Source: Arcicella rosea (GTDB taxonomy: Bacteria > Bacteroidota > Bacteroidia > Cytophagales > Spirosomataceae). From it: a stretch of DNA of 64,000 nt. Both the position numbers and the translations under genes were made by a program. Of the stretch, positions 15,986-24,634 are shown one piece after another. The notes below the pieces were generated by a model. That model did no database searches, was not told the origin of the DNA, and worked only from the letters and a program-made list of their open reading frames with translations. Location: assembly GCF_040543805.1 (NCBI RefSeq), contig NZ_JBEUMS010000022.1, positions 1 through 64,000 of the forward strand, in the 5' to 3' direction. Position 1 is the stretch's first letter, and every line of letters starts with the position of its first letter.

Positions 15986-17018
15986 TCAGGCTATTTTTAG
16001 CGATAATCTGCTGATTAATAATATTTAACCAAACATTTCTTCCAGTACAATTCCAATGTGTATCGCTTTTTAAGTAATACTTTTCTGGTGTCTTCTTGAA
16101 AATATCATAAGTATCAATTATCGGCACTTCTAAGGCTGGATGAGTTTGAATTCGCTCAATTAAATGATTATATTTTCCTAAATCTGGCGATTGTACACTT
16201 ACTTTATTCGGAATAATTGATAAATAAACTTCATCAAAACCTGCTTTTAAATACTTTTCTCTACTCCTATTTGCATGAGTAACAAAAGTATCAATCTGCG
16301 CATTTGTAACTGGGAAAAAAGCTGAACGTCCATGCGTGCTGTCGGCTTCTTCCATGTAATATAAATGCTTTTTATCTTTTGAAAGAATCACTTTTGGCTC
16401 AATTCTATCGAATAAAATTAAATTCATTTTAGCTTTTAATTCTCTAAACCATAGAAAAAAATCGTAATTGAAAAGCGTATGTTCTAGTCGTTCTTCTGTT
16501 CCGGGAGGAAATAATACTGGACTGATTTTTTCCCATCCTTGAACAATCTTTTTACGAAAACTAAGGTTTGGATTCTCTTCATTAATGACTGGTTTTTCAA
16601 TGCTAAAATTATCCACATCTTCAGAAAGGTGTTCTTTGGCTGCTCTTTCTACCGATTCTAAAATCAGAATGTTCCTTTTTGTACTGTCTAATTGAATATG
16701 GGCATCGTTTGCCCAATGTGTGTAAAGATATTTACTGGCATTAAAATCGGTTTTATTGACTCTTGCTTCTTCGGCAAAACTATCACCTATGATGTACAAA
16801 TTGACATTAGAAGTATCATTCTTTAACGATTTTCCTTCTTCATGACAAGCCGTAGTACTCTCTTTAAACTGAGGTAAATATGAAAGCCGGTACAAATCTC
16901 CAAAACGATAATCGTCAGGAAATAATTTGGAATTGAAGTAAATAACAGGAAAGTAAGCTTGTAACCATAAGAAAATGGCAAGAAGTAAAACTGTATATTT
17001 TAATGCACTTTTTAACAT
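15978..17018 (-). CDS. SGNH-fold AlgX/AlgJ-like acetyltransferase partner
   Basis: A 346-residue protein with an N-terminal membrane anchor (TVLLLAIFLWLQAYF, about 9-23) and an extracytoplasmic domain. IIGDSF near residue 74 supplies the catalytic-serine block and SDTHWNCTG near 318 the aspartate-histidine block of SGNH/GDSL-type enzymes, in the form seen in AlgJ/AlgX proteins. These act after an MBOAT protein to O-acetylate exported polysaccharide. The MBOAT gene lies 176 bases upstream on the same strand, separated by an inverted-repeat element. It probably transfers acyl groups onto a surface glycan; the acceptor is unknown. Confidence 0.75.
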   Translation of the reverse strand: MLKSALKYTVLLLAIFLWLQAYFPVIYFNSKLFPDDYRFGDLYRLSYLPQFKESTTACHEEGKSLKNDTSNVNLYIIGDSFAEEARVNKTDFNASKYLYTHWANDAHIQLDSTKRNILILESVERAAKEHLSEDVDNFSIEKPVINEENPNLSFRKKIVQGWEKISPVLFPPGTEERLEHTLFNYDFFLWFRELKAKMNLILFDRIEPKVILSKDKKHLYYMEEADSTHGRSAFFPVTNAQIDTFVTHANRSREKYLKAGFDEVYLSIIPNKVSVQSPDLGKYNHLIERIQTHPALEVPIIDTYDIFKKTPEKYYLKSDTHWNCTGRNVWLNIINQQIIAKNSLKK

Positions 17019-17027
17019 AAAACTATG

Positions 17028-17190
17028 TGATGTCGGATTTAGGATTTCTGATTTTGGTCTTAAAGATTTGGAGATATTCAGTCCAAATTATTGGTTTTTG
17101 GATGTCAGATTTTAGTTTTATTTATTATATCATCAGAAGTCTGAAATCCAAAATCAGACACCCGAAAGCTGAAATCCGATTTCTGAAAGC
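17028..17190. repeat. Intergenic imperfect inverted-repeat element
   Basis: GATGTCGGATTTAGGATTT (from 17029) and an internal partial copy (GATGTCAGATTTTAG near 17101) face CTGAAATCCAAAATCAGAC and AGCTGAAATCCGATTTCTG (17140-17185) in inverted orientation. It separates the MBOAT gene from the SGNH gene. It resembles a decayed non-autonomous repeat; no coding capacity is credible. Confidence 0.5.
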
Positions 17191-17194
17191 CTAT

Positions 17195-18598
17195 TTAAAA
17201 TTGAAAATAGATAAAATTATTTGTGTTGAATACTCCAAAGAAATACACTAAAATCATTACCAAAGAGATTAAACTGTAAAATCTAACATTACTTTCGGTA
17301 TTGATGTAAAAATATTTTAATTCTTTCCAAAGTAATAATCCTATCAATCCCAATGAAAATAGTATTTCAATATTATTCAGTGGTGATTCTAGCGAATCGT
17401 TGATTGAAAAGAATGATATTTTTTTCAAAATCAACAACGCATCTCTAGTATCTTTCGCTCTGAAAAACACCCAAGCTAACATCACCAATACAAAAGTTGA
17501 AATAAGATTAATCGCTTTTCCTAAAGTATTGTCGGGGAAAGTCAATTTTGGAAAATACTTATTTCTAGCGGCAGCAACAATCAAGTAAAAACCATGCAAT
17601 GAACCCCAAATCACAAAAGTCCACTGTGCGCCATGCCACAAACCACTGACCATGAAAACGATAAATTGGTTAAAATATCTTCGCCATTCTGATACTCTAT
17701 TTCCACCCAAAGGAATGTACAAATAGTCACGAAACCACGTAGAAAGAGAAATGTGCCATCTACGCCAAAATTCAGAAATTGATTTTGAAAAATAAGGACT
17801 TTTAAAATTTTCCATCAATTCAAAACCCATCACTCTAGCCGAACCCAAAGCTATTTCTGAATATCCAGAAAAATCACAGTAAATCTGAAAAGTATAGAAA
17901 AAAGTAGCGACTAAAAGCGACAATCCGTTTTTTTCGGATGGATTATTATAAGCCGAATCGACAACCATCGCCAATCTATCAGCAATCACTACTTTCTTAA
18001 ACAAACCCCAAGCCATCATCATCAATCCACTTTTAGCTTTTTCCCAATTGAATTGATGTTTTTCATAAAATTGATGAATCACATTTTGTGGTCTTTCGAT
18101 AGGTCCAGCAACCAATTGCGGGTAAAACATCACATAGAGTGCATAAATCCCAAAATGGCGTTCTGCTTTTTGATTTCCTCGATATACTTCTATTGTATAA
18201 CTCATCGCCTGAAAAGTATGGAAAGAAAGCCCAATTGGCAGTAAAATCTTAAGATAAGGTGCTGGATTTCTAACCTCAATCAGATGTAAAAGATGAGAAA
18301 TATTGGTATTGAAGAAATTATAGTATTTGAAAATCGCTAGAATTCCAATGTTAGAAATCAAACTAACTATTAACAATAATTTTCTGTTCGAACCTTTTGA
18401 TTGTTCTATATAAATTCCAGCAAAATAATCAATGACAATCGTAAAAAACAGTATTAAAATATAGATTGGCATAAAAACCATGTAGAAATAGCAACTCGCA
18501 AAAAGTAATAATCGCCAGCGACCATTCCAACCCAAAGACCAATAGCCAAGCGTAACAATGATAAAGAAAATTAAAAAATGAATAGAATTAAAAAGCAT
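17195..18598 (-). CDS. MBOAT membrane-bound O-acyltransferase, AlgI-like
   Basis: A 467-residue polytopic protein opening MLFNSIHFLIFF, the usual start of AlgI-type MBOAT proteins. It carries LPIGLSFHTFQAMSYTIEVYRG (read in two parts), YPQLVAGPIERP, FCDFSGYSEIALG, SISEFWRRWHISLSTWFRDY and the catalytic-histidine segment SGLWHGAQWTFVIWG. AlgI moves acyl groups across the inner membrane for O-acetylation of exolysaccharide, together with an SGNH partner such as the next gene. It starts 1 base after the stop of the 883-residue gene, so they share a transcript. No alginate synthesis gene is present; the glycan is probably the galactofuranose-containing product suggested by glf upstream. Confidence 0.9.
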   Translation of the reverse strand: MLFNSIHFLIFFIIVTLGYWSLGWNGRWRLLLFASCYFYMVFMPIYILILFFTIVIDYFAGIYIEQSKGSNRKLLLIVSLISNIGILAIFKYYNFFNTNISHLLHLIEVRNPAPYLKILLPIGLSFHTFQAMSYTIEVYRGNQKAERHFGIYALYVMFYPQLVAGPIERPQNVIHQFYEKHQFNWEKAKSGLMMMAWGLFKKVVIADRLAMVVDSAYNNPSEKNGLSLLVATFFYTFQIYCDFSGYSEIALGSARVMGFELMENFKSPYFSKSISEFWRRWHISLSTWFRDYLYIPLGGNRVSEWRRYFNQFIVFMVSGLWHGAQWTFVIWGSLHGFYLIVAAARNKYFPKLTFPDNTLGKAINLISTFVLVMLAWVFFRAKDTRDALLILKKISFFSINDSLESPLNNIEILFSLGLIGLLLWKELKYFYINTESNVRFYSLISLVMILVYFFGVFNTNNFIYFQF

Positions 18599-18599
18599 A

Positions 18600-21251
18600 T
18601 TAACGAAGTTTCACCGACCAATTTTCTAAAGCAGCAGGCGTTGTGATGTCAATGATTAATTTTTGATACGATTCTGAATAAGTAAGTACTGGATGATAGG
18701 TTGAAATTATTGGCATTCCGCCAACATAACTTCCATTTTCATCGAAAAAGCGATAAGTAGTATAACTGTTCGTCAAAGCAAAATACTTACCCCCAACACC
18801 CAAATTATAATATTTCAAACGTTTTACGCCAAAGGTTTCCTCTTTAATCGTAAACATTTCTCTTTCTGATTTATCAATTACCGTCACATCCTTGCCATCA
18901 CTTCGCATAATTACCCAATCAGTATTGCGTTGGTCGGCACAAAGGAAAAATTTACTTTCAAAATTCGGACGTAATAATTGTTTCTTTTCAACGATTTTAC
19001 CTGATAAATTCACAGAAAATAATTCACCATTTTCACTAAGTAATTTGATATGAATTCTTTCATTTGAACCTTCCAATAAAGCAGGATCATTAAAAGTACG
19101 ATTTAGTGTAATCGGGAAACCATTCGCCACATTTCCACTCGCATCTTGTAAAGTCAGTTTTCCTTTTTTATCTAGCAAAATTGCATACTCAACTCCTTTG
19201 ATGATGACAGTTGTAATCGGTAAAATGTGTGGAGCACCATTCTTTGGCTTAAAATGTACACTTAAAGTTAGCGACGTTTTATCAATTTTGAAGGAAGCTG
19301 AATTAGAAGAAAAAAGTGTCAGATTTTGCTTTTTATCATTCTCAGCATCAAAAATAATAAAATCATGAATGGCTAATCCCGTGTTATTTGGAATCGTTTT
19401 CACCTCAAATCCTTGAGTATTTTTGCTAAGAATATAAACTTTATTGGCACTCGCCATCAACAATTGTTGCTGATTATTTGGTAAAATTTTAACATTTTTA
19501 ATCTCACCCACAATTCTTCCTGCCAATTGATACGACCAAACTTTTTTACTAGCTTTCACATAGTGAATTTGATTATCAGTTCCTTGGACAAAAGTTTCTT
19601 GTTTTTTGGTTGAAGGATTGGTAAAGTAAAAAGGTTTTGAAGAGGAATCAACCTGAATACTTGCCAGTTTTATCCATTTATTTGAATACTTCTTTGAAGA
19701 TTCTACCAAAGAGATATTCTTAAACAACCTAAGTTCAGTTTTACCTTGAAGTATTTCAAAAATACTTAATGTAATACGGTTCAACTGGCTTTCATTCTCC
19801 GCAAATTTATTTGCCCAAGCATTCACTAAAGATTTTTTAAAGCCTAATAAAGCACGATTCGTTTCTGAAATTAAGGTTAAATTTGAAGCTTTAGCCTTTT
19901 TAGCCAATGCTTGATTTTTGGCAGAATTACTCCAAACATCACCTTTACTTATTGCCAATAAATAGCTTTGCATTGCCGACAAACTATTTGTGATGATTAA
20001 ATAGTTTTTGTATTCCGTAAAATAGCATTCTTCAAATCCAGCAAAATATTCGCCAAAAAGCATCGTCGGAAACTCTCTGATGCCTAAAGATTTAATAGCA
20101 TAACCGCCATATTCAACACTTACAACATTGGCATTTTTTTCTTTAGAAACTTCCACAGAAGTCTTTTTTAAAATATCGAAGAGTAATTTATTTCTTAAAA
20201 TTAAAGCTTTGCCATTGAAAGTTTCATCGCCTTCGTCAAAACCTGTTAAAAGAATTTCACCTTCAAGGTTTTGATAAATATCGCTAAAATTTAGTTTAAA
20301 AGCAGCTTTTACTGTATTTCTTAAAATGTTTAACTCCTTATTTTTAGAGAAATATTGTTGGAGACTTTCTTCAAGTTTGGCAGTATTATCAAAAGGAATG
20401 TGTAATAAAAAAGATGAAGTATTAGGAATCATGCTTAAATCTTCCAGTTTTCTTGGACTTTGTCCTTCAAAAAGATTGGCATCTTTCAGTACACCAAACG
20501 ACTTAATAACGGATTCATCAGATTGAAAGCCCGTAAAACTATCGGAGAGTAAATTGACAAATTGCTTTGCAATTTTACTTTTATCAACTGAAATTTTATT
20601 GATAAATCTAGCAATCGCTTGTTTGTTGAAATGAGTTGCAGTGATTGTTGAATCAGTTTGCGGAGTAAGTGCATCTGAAATTTCATTAATCCATGAATTT
20701 TCACTCGGTAAAATTGCCTCTTCTATTAAAATACTTGAGGAGCTAAAAATGATAATATCGTTCTGAATAAAAAAAGACAAGACCGATTTGGTAGAACTAT
20801 CTATTACTTCGGCAATTCTTTGTCCACGAGTGGTATGATAGATAATTCGGCTACCCGAAATATTTTCTTGAAGTCTTTTGATTTTACTCACCAAAGCAGA
20901 ATCACTTTGATTGAGTGGTAGATAAGTAATGTAATTTAAATCTTCTTTTGCCTCGGGTAATAAGGCGAAATATAAGGTTTTATCTTTAATTAAATATTGA
21001 ATCTCTTCTTTAGAAAGTCCTATTTTTTGCAATAAATAAAATTGATTTTCAACTCTAGAAAGTAAAGGAATCTGAGCAAAAACATGAGATTCTGTGTTAT
21101 CCCTCATCTCATTCGTTTCCAATAATAACAAAGTATTATCAGGAACAAAACGCTTTAATGTACTTAGATAAGGGTTTTTCTTTTGAAAAAAAAAGTAAGT
21201 AGCTATTCCTAAAATGGCTATTGCAAGGAAAAGTATTGCCTTATTTTTCAT
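18600..21251 (-). CDS. Large membrane-anchored extracytoplasmic protein, DUF3352-like
   Basis: An 883-residue protein with an N-terminal membrane anchor (AILFLAIAILGIATYFFF, about 4-21) followed directly by FVPDNTLLLLETNEM. The first half (about 35-480) has alternating strand/helix segments, GEYFAGFEECYFTEYKNYLIITNS, and resembles DUF3352-type proteins, of unknown role. The second half (about 520-883) looks like a beta-propeller: repeated short strands such as NKVYILSKN, GVEYAILLDKKGKLTLQD, NGELFSVN and YFALTNSYTTYRFFDENGSYV. No catalytic motif is evident. It lies between glf (28-base gap) and the MBOAT gene (1-base gap), so a part in glycan assembly or surface display is inferred from position only. 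Confidence 0.7.
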   Translation of the reverse strand: MKNKAILFLAIAILGIATYFFFQKKNPYLSTLKRFVPDNTLLLLETNEMRDNTESHVFAQIPLLSRVENQFYLLQKIGLSKEEIQYLIKDKTLYFALLPEAKEDLNYITYLPLNQSDSALVSKIKRLQENISGSRIIYHTTRGQRIAEVIDSSTKSVLSFFIQNDIIIFSSSSILIEEAILPSENSWINEISDALTPQTDSTITATHFNKQAIARFINKISVDKSKIAKQFVNLLSDSFTGFQSDESVIKSFGVLKDANLFEGQSPRKLEDLSMIPNTSSFLLHIPFDNTAKLEESLQQYFSKNKELNILRNTVKAAFKLNFSDIYQNLEGEILLTGFDEGDETFNGKALILRNKLLFDILKKTSVEVSKEKNANVVSVEYGGYAIKSLGIREFPTMLFGEYFAGFEECYFTEYKNYLIITNSLSAMQSYLLAISKGDVWSNSAKNQALAKKAKASNLTLISETNRALLGFKKSLVNAWANKFAENESQLNRITLSIFEILQGKTELRLFKNISLVESSKKYSNKWIKLASIQVDSSSKPFYFTNPSTKKQETFVQGTDNQIHYVKASKKVWSYQLAGRIVGEIKNVKILPNNQQQLLMASANKVYILSKNTQGFEVKTIPNNTGLAIHDFIIFDAENDKKQNLTLFSSNSASFKIDKTSLTLSVHFKPKNGAPHILPITTVIIKGVEYAILLDKKGKLTLQDASGNVANGFPITLNRTFNDPALLEGSNERIHIKLLSENGELFSVNLSGKIVEKKQLLRPNFESKFFLCADQRNTDWVIMRSDGKDVTVIDKSEREMFTIKEETFGVKRLKYYNLGVGGKYFALTNSYTTYRFFDENGSYVGGMPIISTYHPVLTYSESYQKLIIDITTPAALENWSVKLR

Positions 21252-21278
21252 AGTTTTAACATTTTTATGGACAAAGAA

Positions 21279-22382
21279 TTATCCAAAAATTGATTTCACT
21301 CTCACTAAAGCAGAAGCCACCACTTGGTGCATATCATAATACTTATATTCTGCCAAGCGGCCACCAAAAATCACGTCTTTTTCTTCCGAAGCCAGTGTGC
21401 GATACAACTTAAACATTTCCGTATTTTTATCATCGTTGATTGGATAATACGCTTCCATTCCAGAATTCCATTCGCATGGATATTCTTTTGTCACAACTGT
21501 TTTAGGCTGTTTTCCAAATTCAAAATGTTTGTGTTCAATCATTCTGGTAAAAGGAATATGTGCTTCGGTGTAGTTGACAACGGCATTTCCTTGATAATTC
21601 TCTTGGTCAAGTACTTCATTTTCAAAACGTAAACTTCTGTACTCTAATTTTCCAAAACAATAATCATAATACTCGTCGATATGACCTGTAAATACAATTT
21701 TATCAGCAATTGCTTGAAATGCTTCACGATTTTCAAAAAAATCTGTTGAAGTTTTTACTTCTATTCCATTCAATAATCCTTCGGTCAATTTATTATAACC
21801 TCCAATCGGAATACCTTGGTATTTATCGTTAAAGTAATTATTATCAAAAGTAAACCTCAGTGGAAGTCTTTTGATGATAAATGCAGGAAGTTCAGTTGCT
21901 TTTCTTCCCCACTGTTTTTCAGTATAACCTTTAATTAATTTATGGTAAATATCTGTACCAACTAAAGAAATTGCTTGCTCTTCAAGATTTTGCGGGTCTG
22001 TAATTCCCGAAGCAGCTACTTGCTCATTGATTTTATCTTGAGCCTCTTGAGGTGTTTTTACTTTCCATAATTGATAAAAGGTATTCATATTGAAAGGTAG
22101 ATTGTACAATTCACCTTCAAAATTAGCCAATGGAGAGTTGGTATAACGATTAAATTCAACGAATGAATTTACATAATCCCAAATGGCTTTATCATTCGTA
22201 TGAAAAATATGCGCACCGTATTTATGAACGTTAATGCCTTCTATTTCTTCGCAATATATATTACCACCGAGATGAGTTCTTTTATCAATTACAAGGCATT
22301 TTTTGCCTCTTTTATTAGCCTCATGCGCAAAAACAGCACCAAACAATCCAGCACCAACTATCACAAAATCGTATTGTTTCAT
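21279..22382 (-). CDS. glf: UDP-galactopyranose mutase
   Basis: A 367-residue flavoprotein with an N-terminal FAD-binding Rossmann motif (VIVGAGLFGAVFAHEA, about 8-23), THLGGN, the family segment VHKYGAHIFHTND, KGYTEKQWG and the C-terminal FGGRLAEYKYYDMHQV. It converts UDP-galactopyranose to UDP-galactofuranose in the cytoplasm, using reduced FAD. Length and motifs are normal for the family. It is 15 bases downstream of the GT2 gene and 27 bases upstream of the next gene, so it belongs to one operon. Its presence implies galactofuranose in a surface glycan of this organism. Confidence 0.95.
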   Translation of the reverse strand: MKQYDFVIVGAGLFGAVFAHEANKRGKKCLVIDKRTHLGGNIYCEEIEGINVHKYGAHIFHTNDKAIWDYVNSFVEFNRYTNSPLANFEGELYNLPFNMNTFYQLWKVKTPQEAQDKINEQVAASGITDPQNLEEQAISLVGTDIYHKLIKGYTEKQWGRKATELPAFIIKRLPLRFTFDNNYFNDKYQGIPIGGYNKLTEGLLNGIEVKTSTDFFENREAFQAIADKIVFTGHIDEYYDYCFGKLEYRSLRFENEVLDQENYQGNAVVNYTEAHIPFTRMIEHKHFEFGKQPKTVVTKEYPCEWNSGMEAYYPINDDKNTEMFKLYRTLASEEKDVIFGGRLAEYKYYDMHQVVASALVRVKSIFG

Positions 22383-22397
22383 AATTTCTCTGGTGTT

Positions 22398-23138
22398 CTA
22401 TTTCAAGTTTTTAATTTTAGTATTAAGAGTAAGACGGAAATCTAATAATTCATTGAACGATTGCCAACAAACTTTAAGTAATTTCATTTTACGGATTGAA
22501 ACTTCGCCAGTAGCTCTTTCTTTGTGAACAATTGGAATATTGAATAATTCTTGTCCAGCCTTTTTAGCCATAATTGCTAGAAAAATATTTGGAGCAAATG
22601 GCACAGGATTTGGTAATTGAGCTAACAATTTCTTCAGGAAATTACCTTCAATTAATCTAAAAGGGATATTTGAGTCCATGATAAAAGTACCATAAACAAA
22701 AAACATACTATATCTTAAAATTCTAGTAATCAATAATCTGAATGGGTCATCATGTCGTACTTGTCTATGACCTAATATGAATTTAGATTGTTGGCGCTTC
22801 TCCCAAAGTAATTTTACATCTTCAGGAATAAATTGATCATCAGAATCTGTTTGAAAAATATATTCAGCACCTAATTCAACAGCTTTACGATAGGCATGAA
22901 CTACGGCATTACCATGTCCTCCATTGGGTTGATGAACAACAACAAGTTTAGGATAGAGAGGTTTTAATTCATCTAAAATTTTACCAGTATTATCTTTGGA
23001 ACCGTCATTCACTACAATAAGACGAGTATTTTCTGTTGCAAATTCACTGTCTAAAAGATCCGACCAGATTTTTACTACTTCAGCCATACAATCTTGTTCA
23101 TTGTAAGCAGGCATGACAATCGCTAATTTGATACTCAT
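22398..23138 (-). CDS. Glycosyltransferase family 2
   Basis: A 246-residue GT-A fold glycosyltransferase: IVMPAYNEQDC (about 8-18), VVNDGSKDNTG (42-52), and the metal-binding block QTDSDDQF (around 95-102). Overall it resembles dolichyl-phosphate-mannose-synthase-like GT2 enzymes, but it has no C-terminal membrane segments. It is the first gene of the GT2-glf-DUF3352-like-MBOAT run. Donor and acceptor cannot be read from sequence; neighbourhood with glf makes a galactofuranosyl or lipid-linked transfer possible (inference). Confidence 0.85.
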   Translation of the reverse strand: MSIKLAIVMPAYNEQDCMAEVVKIWSDLLDSEFATENTRLIVVNDGSKDNTGKILDELKPLYPKLVVVHQPNGGHGNAVVHAYRKAVELGAEYIFQTDSDDQFIPEDVKLLWEKRQQSKFILGHRQVRHDDPFRLLITRILRYSMFFVYGTFIMDSNIPFRLIEGNFLKKLLAQLPNPVPFAPNIFLAIMAKKAGQELFNIPIVHKERATGEVSIRKMKLLKVCWQSFNELLDFRLTLNTKIKNLK

Positions 23139-23259
23139 TCAGTTGTTGGGGGTAAAGCTAGATTAAGAATTTAAAAATAAAAAAAAGCTAAAAAGCATTA
23201 AGTAGGATGTTGATGTCGTATTGTGAATTATATAGTATAAATCAGCACTTTAAAATTCC

Positions 23260-23292
23260 AACTCATCACTTACAATTCACAGCTCTTACTTA
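23260..23292. repeat. Dispersed ACTCATCACTnACAATTCACA repeat, copy 1
   Basis: A 33-base stretch (core CTCATCACTTACAATTCAC) recurs at 33033-33065 with two mismatches. It lies in the 258-base gap between the acyltransferase gene and the GT2 gene; a facing partial copy (TTGTGAATTATA near 23221) makes an inverted repeat. Confidence 0.65.
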
Positions 23293-23396
23293 GTATATCA
23301 ATAAGGCTTAGCTTTCAAACCACAAAAATATCTAAAGCTAGGCACAAAACCGATTTTAGTTTAATACTTTATTGTTAATAAGCTTTTTTTGATGAA

Positions 23397-24539
23397 TTAA
23401 TAAGTAAAATACTTTTTCAAATAATTGATTGGTTTCTCTACACAATACCAAGACAAACTTGCAAGAGTTACAGTAAGCATCAGAAAATATAGTAATTCAA
23501 AGCTTAAATTAAGGGTAAAGTAAGGAGCAATCCTTTGAATTTTATGCAAGCCTCTCAACACAATACTCGTCTGTGGTGTATGATAATAATTATAGACAAA
23601 ATTATGGTATAAATAAATTCCATAGCTTATACGTCCTAAATATTGACAAACAGGGTTTTCAAAAAACCATTTTACATAACCAGAATAGCCTGCAACAGCT
23701 TTAGCAATCAGGAAAAAACAGAAAACAGCCGCAAGAAATCTTTCTGCAACAAGGTTACCAAAATTATAAATCTGATGTGTTTCTTTTTGCTGGATTTGAG
23801 TTAGAGCCACACAAATAGCGTAAACGATAAAACTCAATATGACAAACCTTCCATTTGCAATTTTCTCGAAAACTTCTTCCTTCTTAAAAGTAAAATAATA
23901 TGCCATTAAACCTCCTAAACCAAAACAATCAAGTGCTGTGGGCATGAGTACATATTGAATTAACCAAGGACTTCCTTGAAAATAAAAGTAAAGTCTAAAC
24001 CCAATTGAAATGGCTATCATTATCCATAACAATTTCAGATAATTGCGAGTCGGAAGAAAAAGAATTAGATAAGGAAAAACTAAATAATATTGTTCCTCAA
24101 CAGCTAAAGACCAAAGGTGATCGATTGTACCCATCCAATGCTGATTGATAGCAATGTATAAATTAGTACTGTATGTAAGACACCAAACGAGGGTTTCACG
24201 AACGGGTGGAACATCAAAATAATATAATGCAAAAATAGACAAAAAGTAAATGGGGAAAATCCTGATGCTTCGTCGAATGATAAACTGCTTTACAGAAAAC
24301 CAATGACTTCTTCCATACTGGTCATCTTTCAACTTACTTTGAATCAAAATTCTTGTTATCAAAAATCCACTCAAAACAAAAAACATTGTTACACCAAGAT
24401 GACCTAAAGGAAAAGGGTTTCGCTCAGTCAGCCAATGATCTACCAGCACCAAAGCTACTGCTAAAAAGCGTACTCCATCTAATTGCGAAAAATAGGTTTC
24501 TTTTTTTTCTTGAGACATATTAAGTTTGTTGAAGCTCAA
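23397..24539 (-). CDS. Acyltransferase 3 family (OafA-like) membrane protein
   Basis: A 380-residue polytopic acyltransferase with the family marks LDGVRFLAVALVLVDHW (about 20-36, catalytic histidine in DHW), FFVLSGFLITRIL, FIIRRSIRIFPIYF, DHLWSLAVEEQYYLVFP and GRISYGIYLYHNF. Such proteins O-acylate sugars of lipopolysaccharide, capsule or exolysaccharide using acyl-CoA. An in-frame ATG at 24518 (MSQEKK) is an equally possible start. It is on the same strand as the glycan block but separated by 258 bases, and so may have its own promoter. Confidence 0.85.
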   Translation of the reverse strand: MSFNKLNMSQEKKETYFSQLDGVRFLAVALVLVDHWLTERNPFPLGHLGVTMFFVLSGFLITRILIQSKLKDDQYGRSHWFSVKQFIIRRSIRIFPIYFLSIFALYYFDVPPVRETLVWCLTYSTNLYIAINQHWMGTIDHLWSLAVEEQYYLVFPYLILFLPTRNYLKLLWIMIAISIGFRLYFYFQGSPWLIQYVLMPTALDCFGLGGLMAYYFTFKKEEVFEKIANGRFVILSFIVYAICVALTQIQQKETHQIYNFGNLVAERFLAAVFCFFLIAKAVAGYSGYVKWFFENPVCQYLGRISYGIYLYHNFVYNYYHTPQTSIVLRGLHKIQRIAPYFTLNLSFELLYFLMLTVTLASLSWYCVEKPINYLKKYFTY

Positions 24540-24634
24540 TAAATACAGAAGGCTAATGAATAAGGATATTAATAAAACTAAAGTTAGTTAAATACAAAAG
24601 TAGCTCCTTTTTAAACCTTACCCAAAGAAATAGG

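Noticed and set aside
15978..24539. A complete capsule or O-antigen locus
   Set aside because: There is no flippase, polymerase, chain-length regulator, export channel or initiating transferase; only modification and one transfer step are present.
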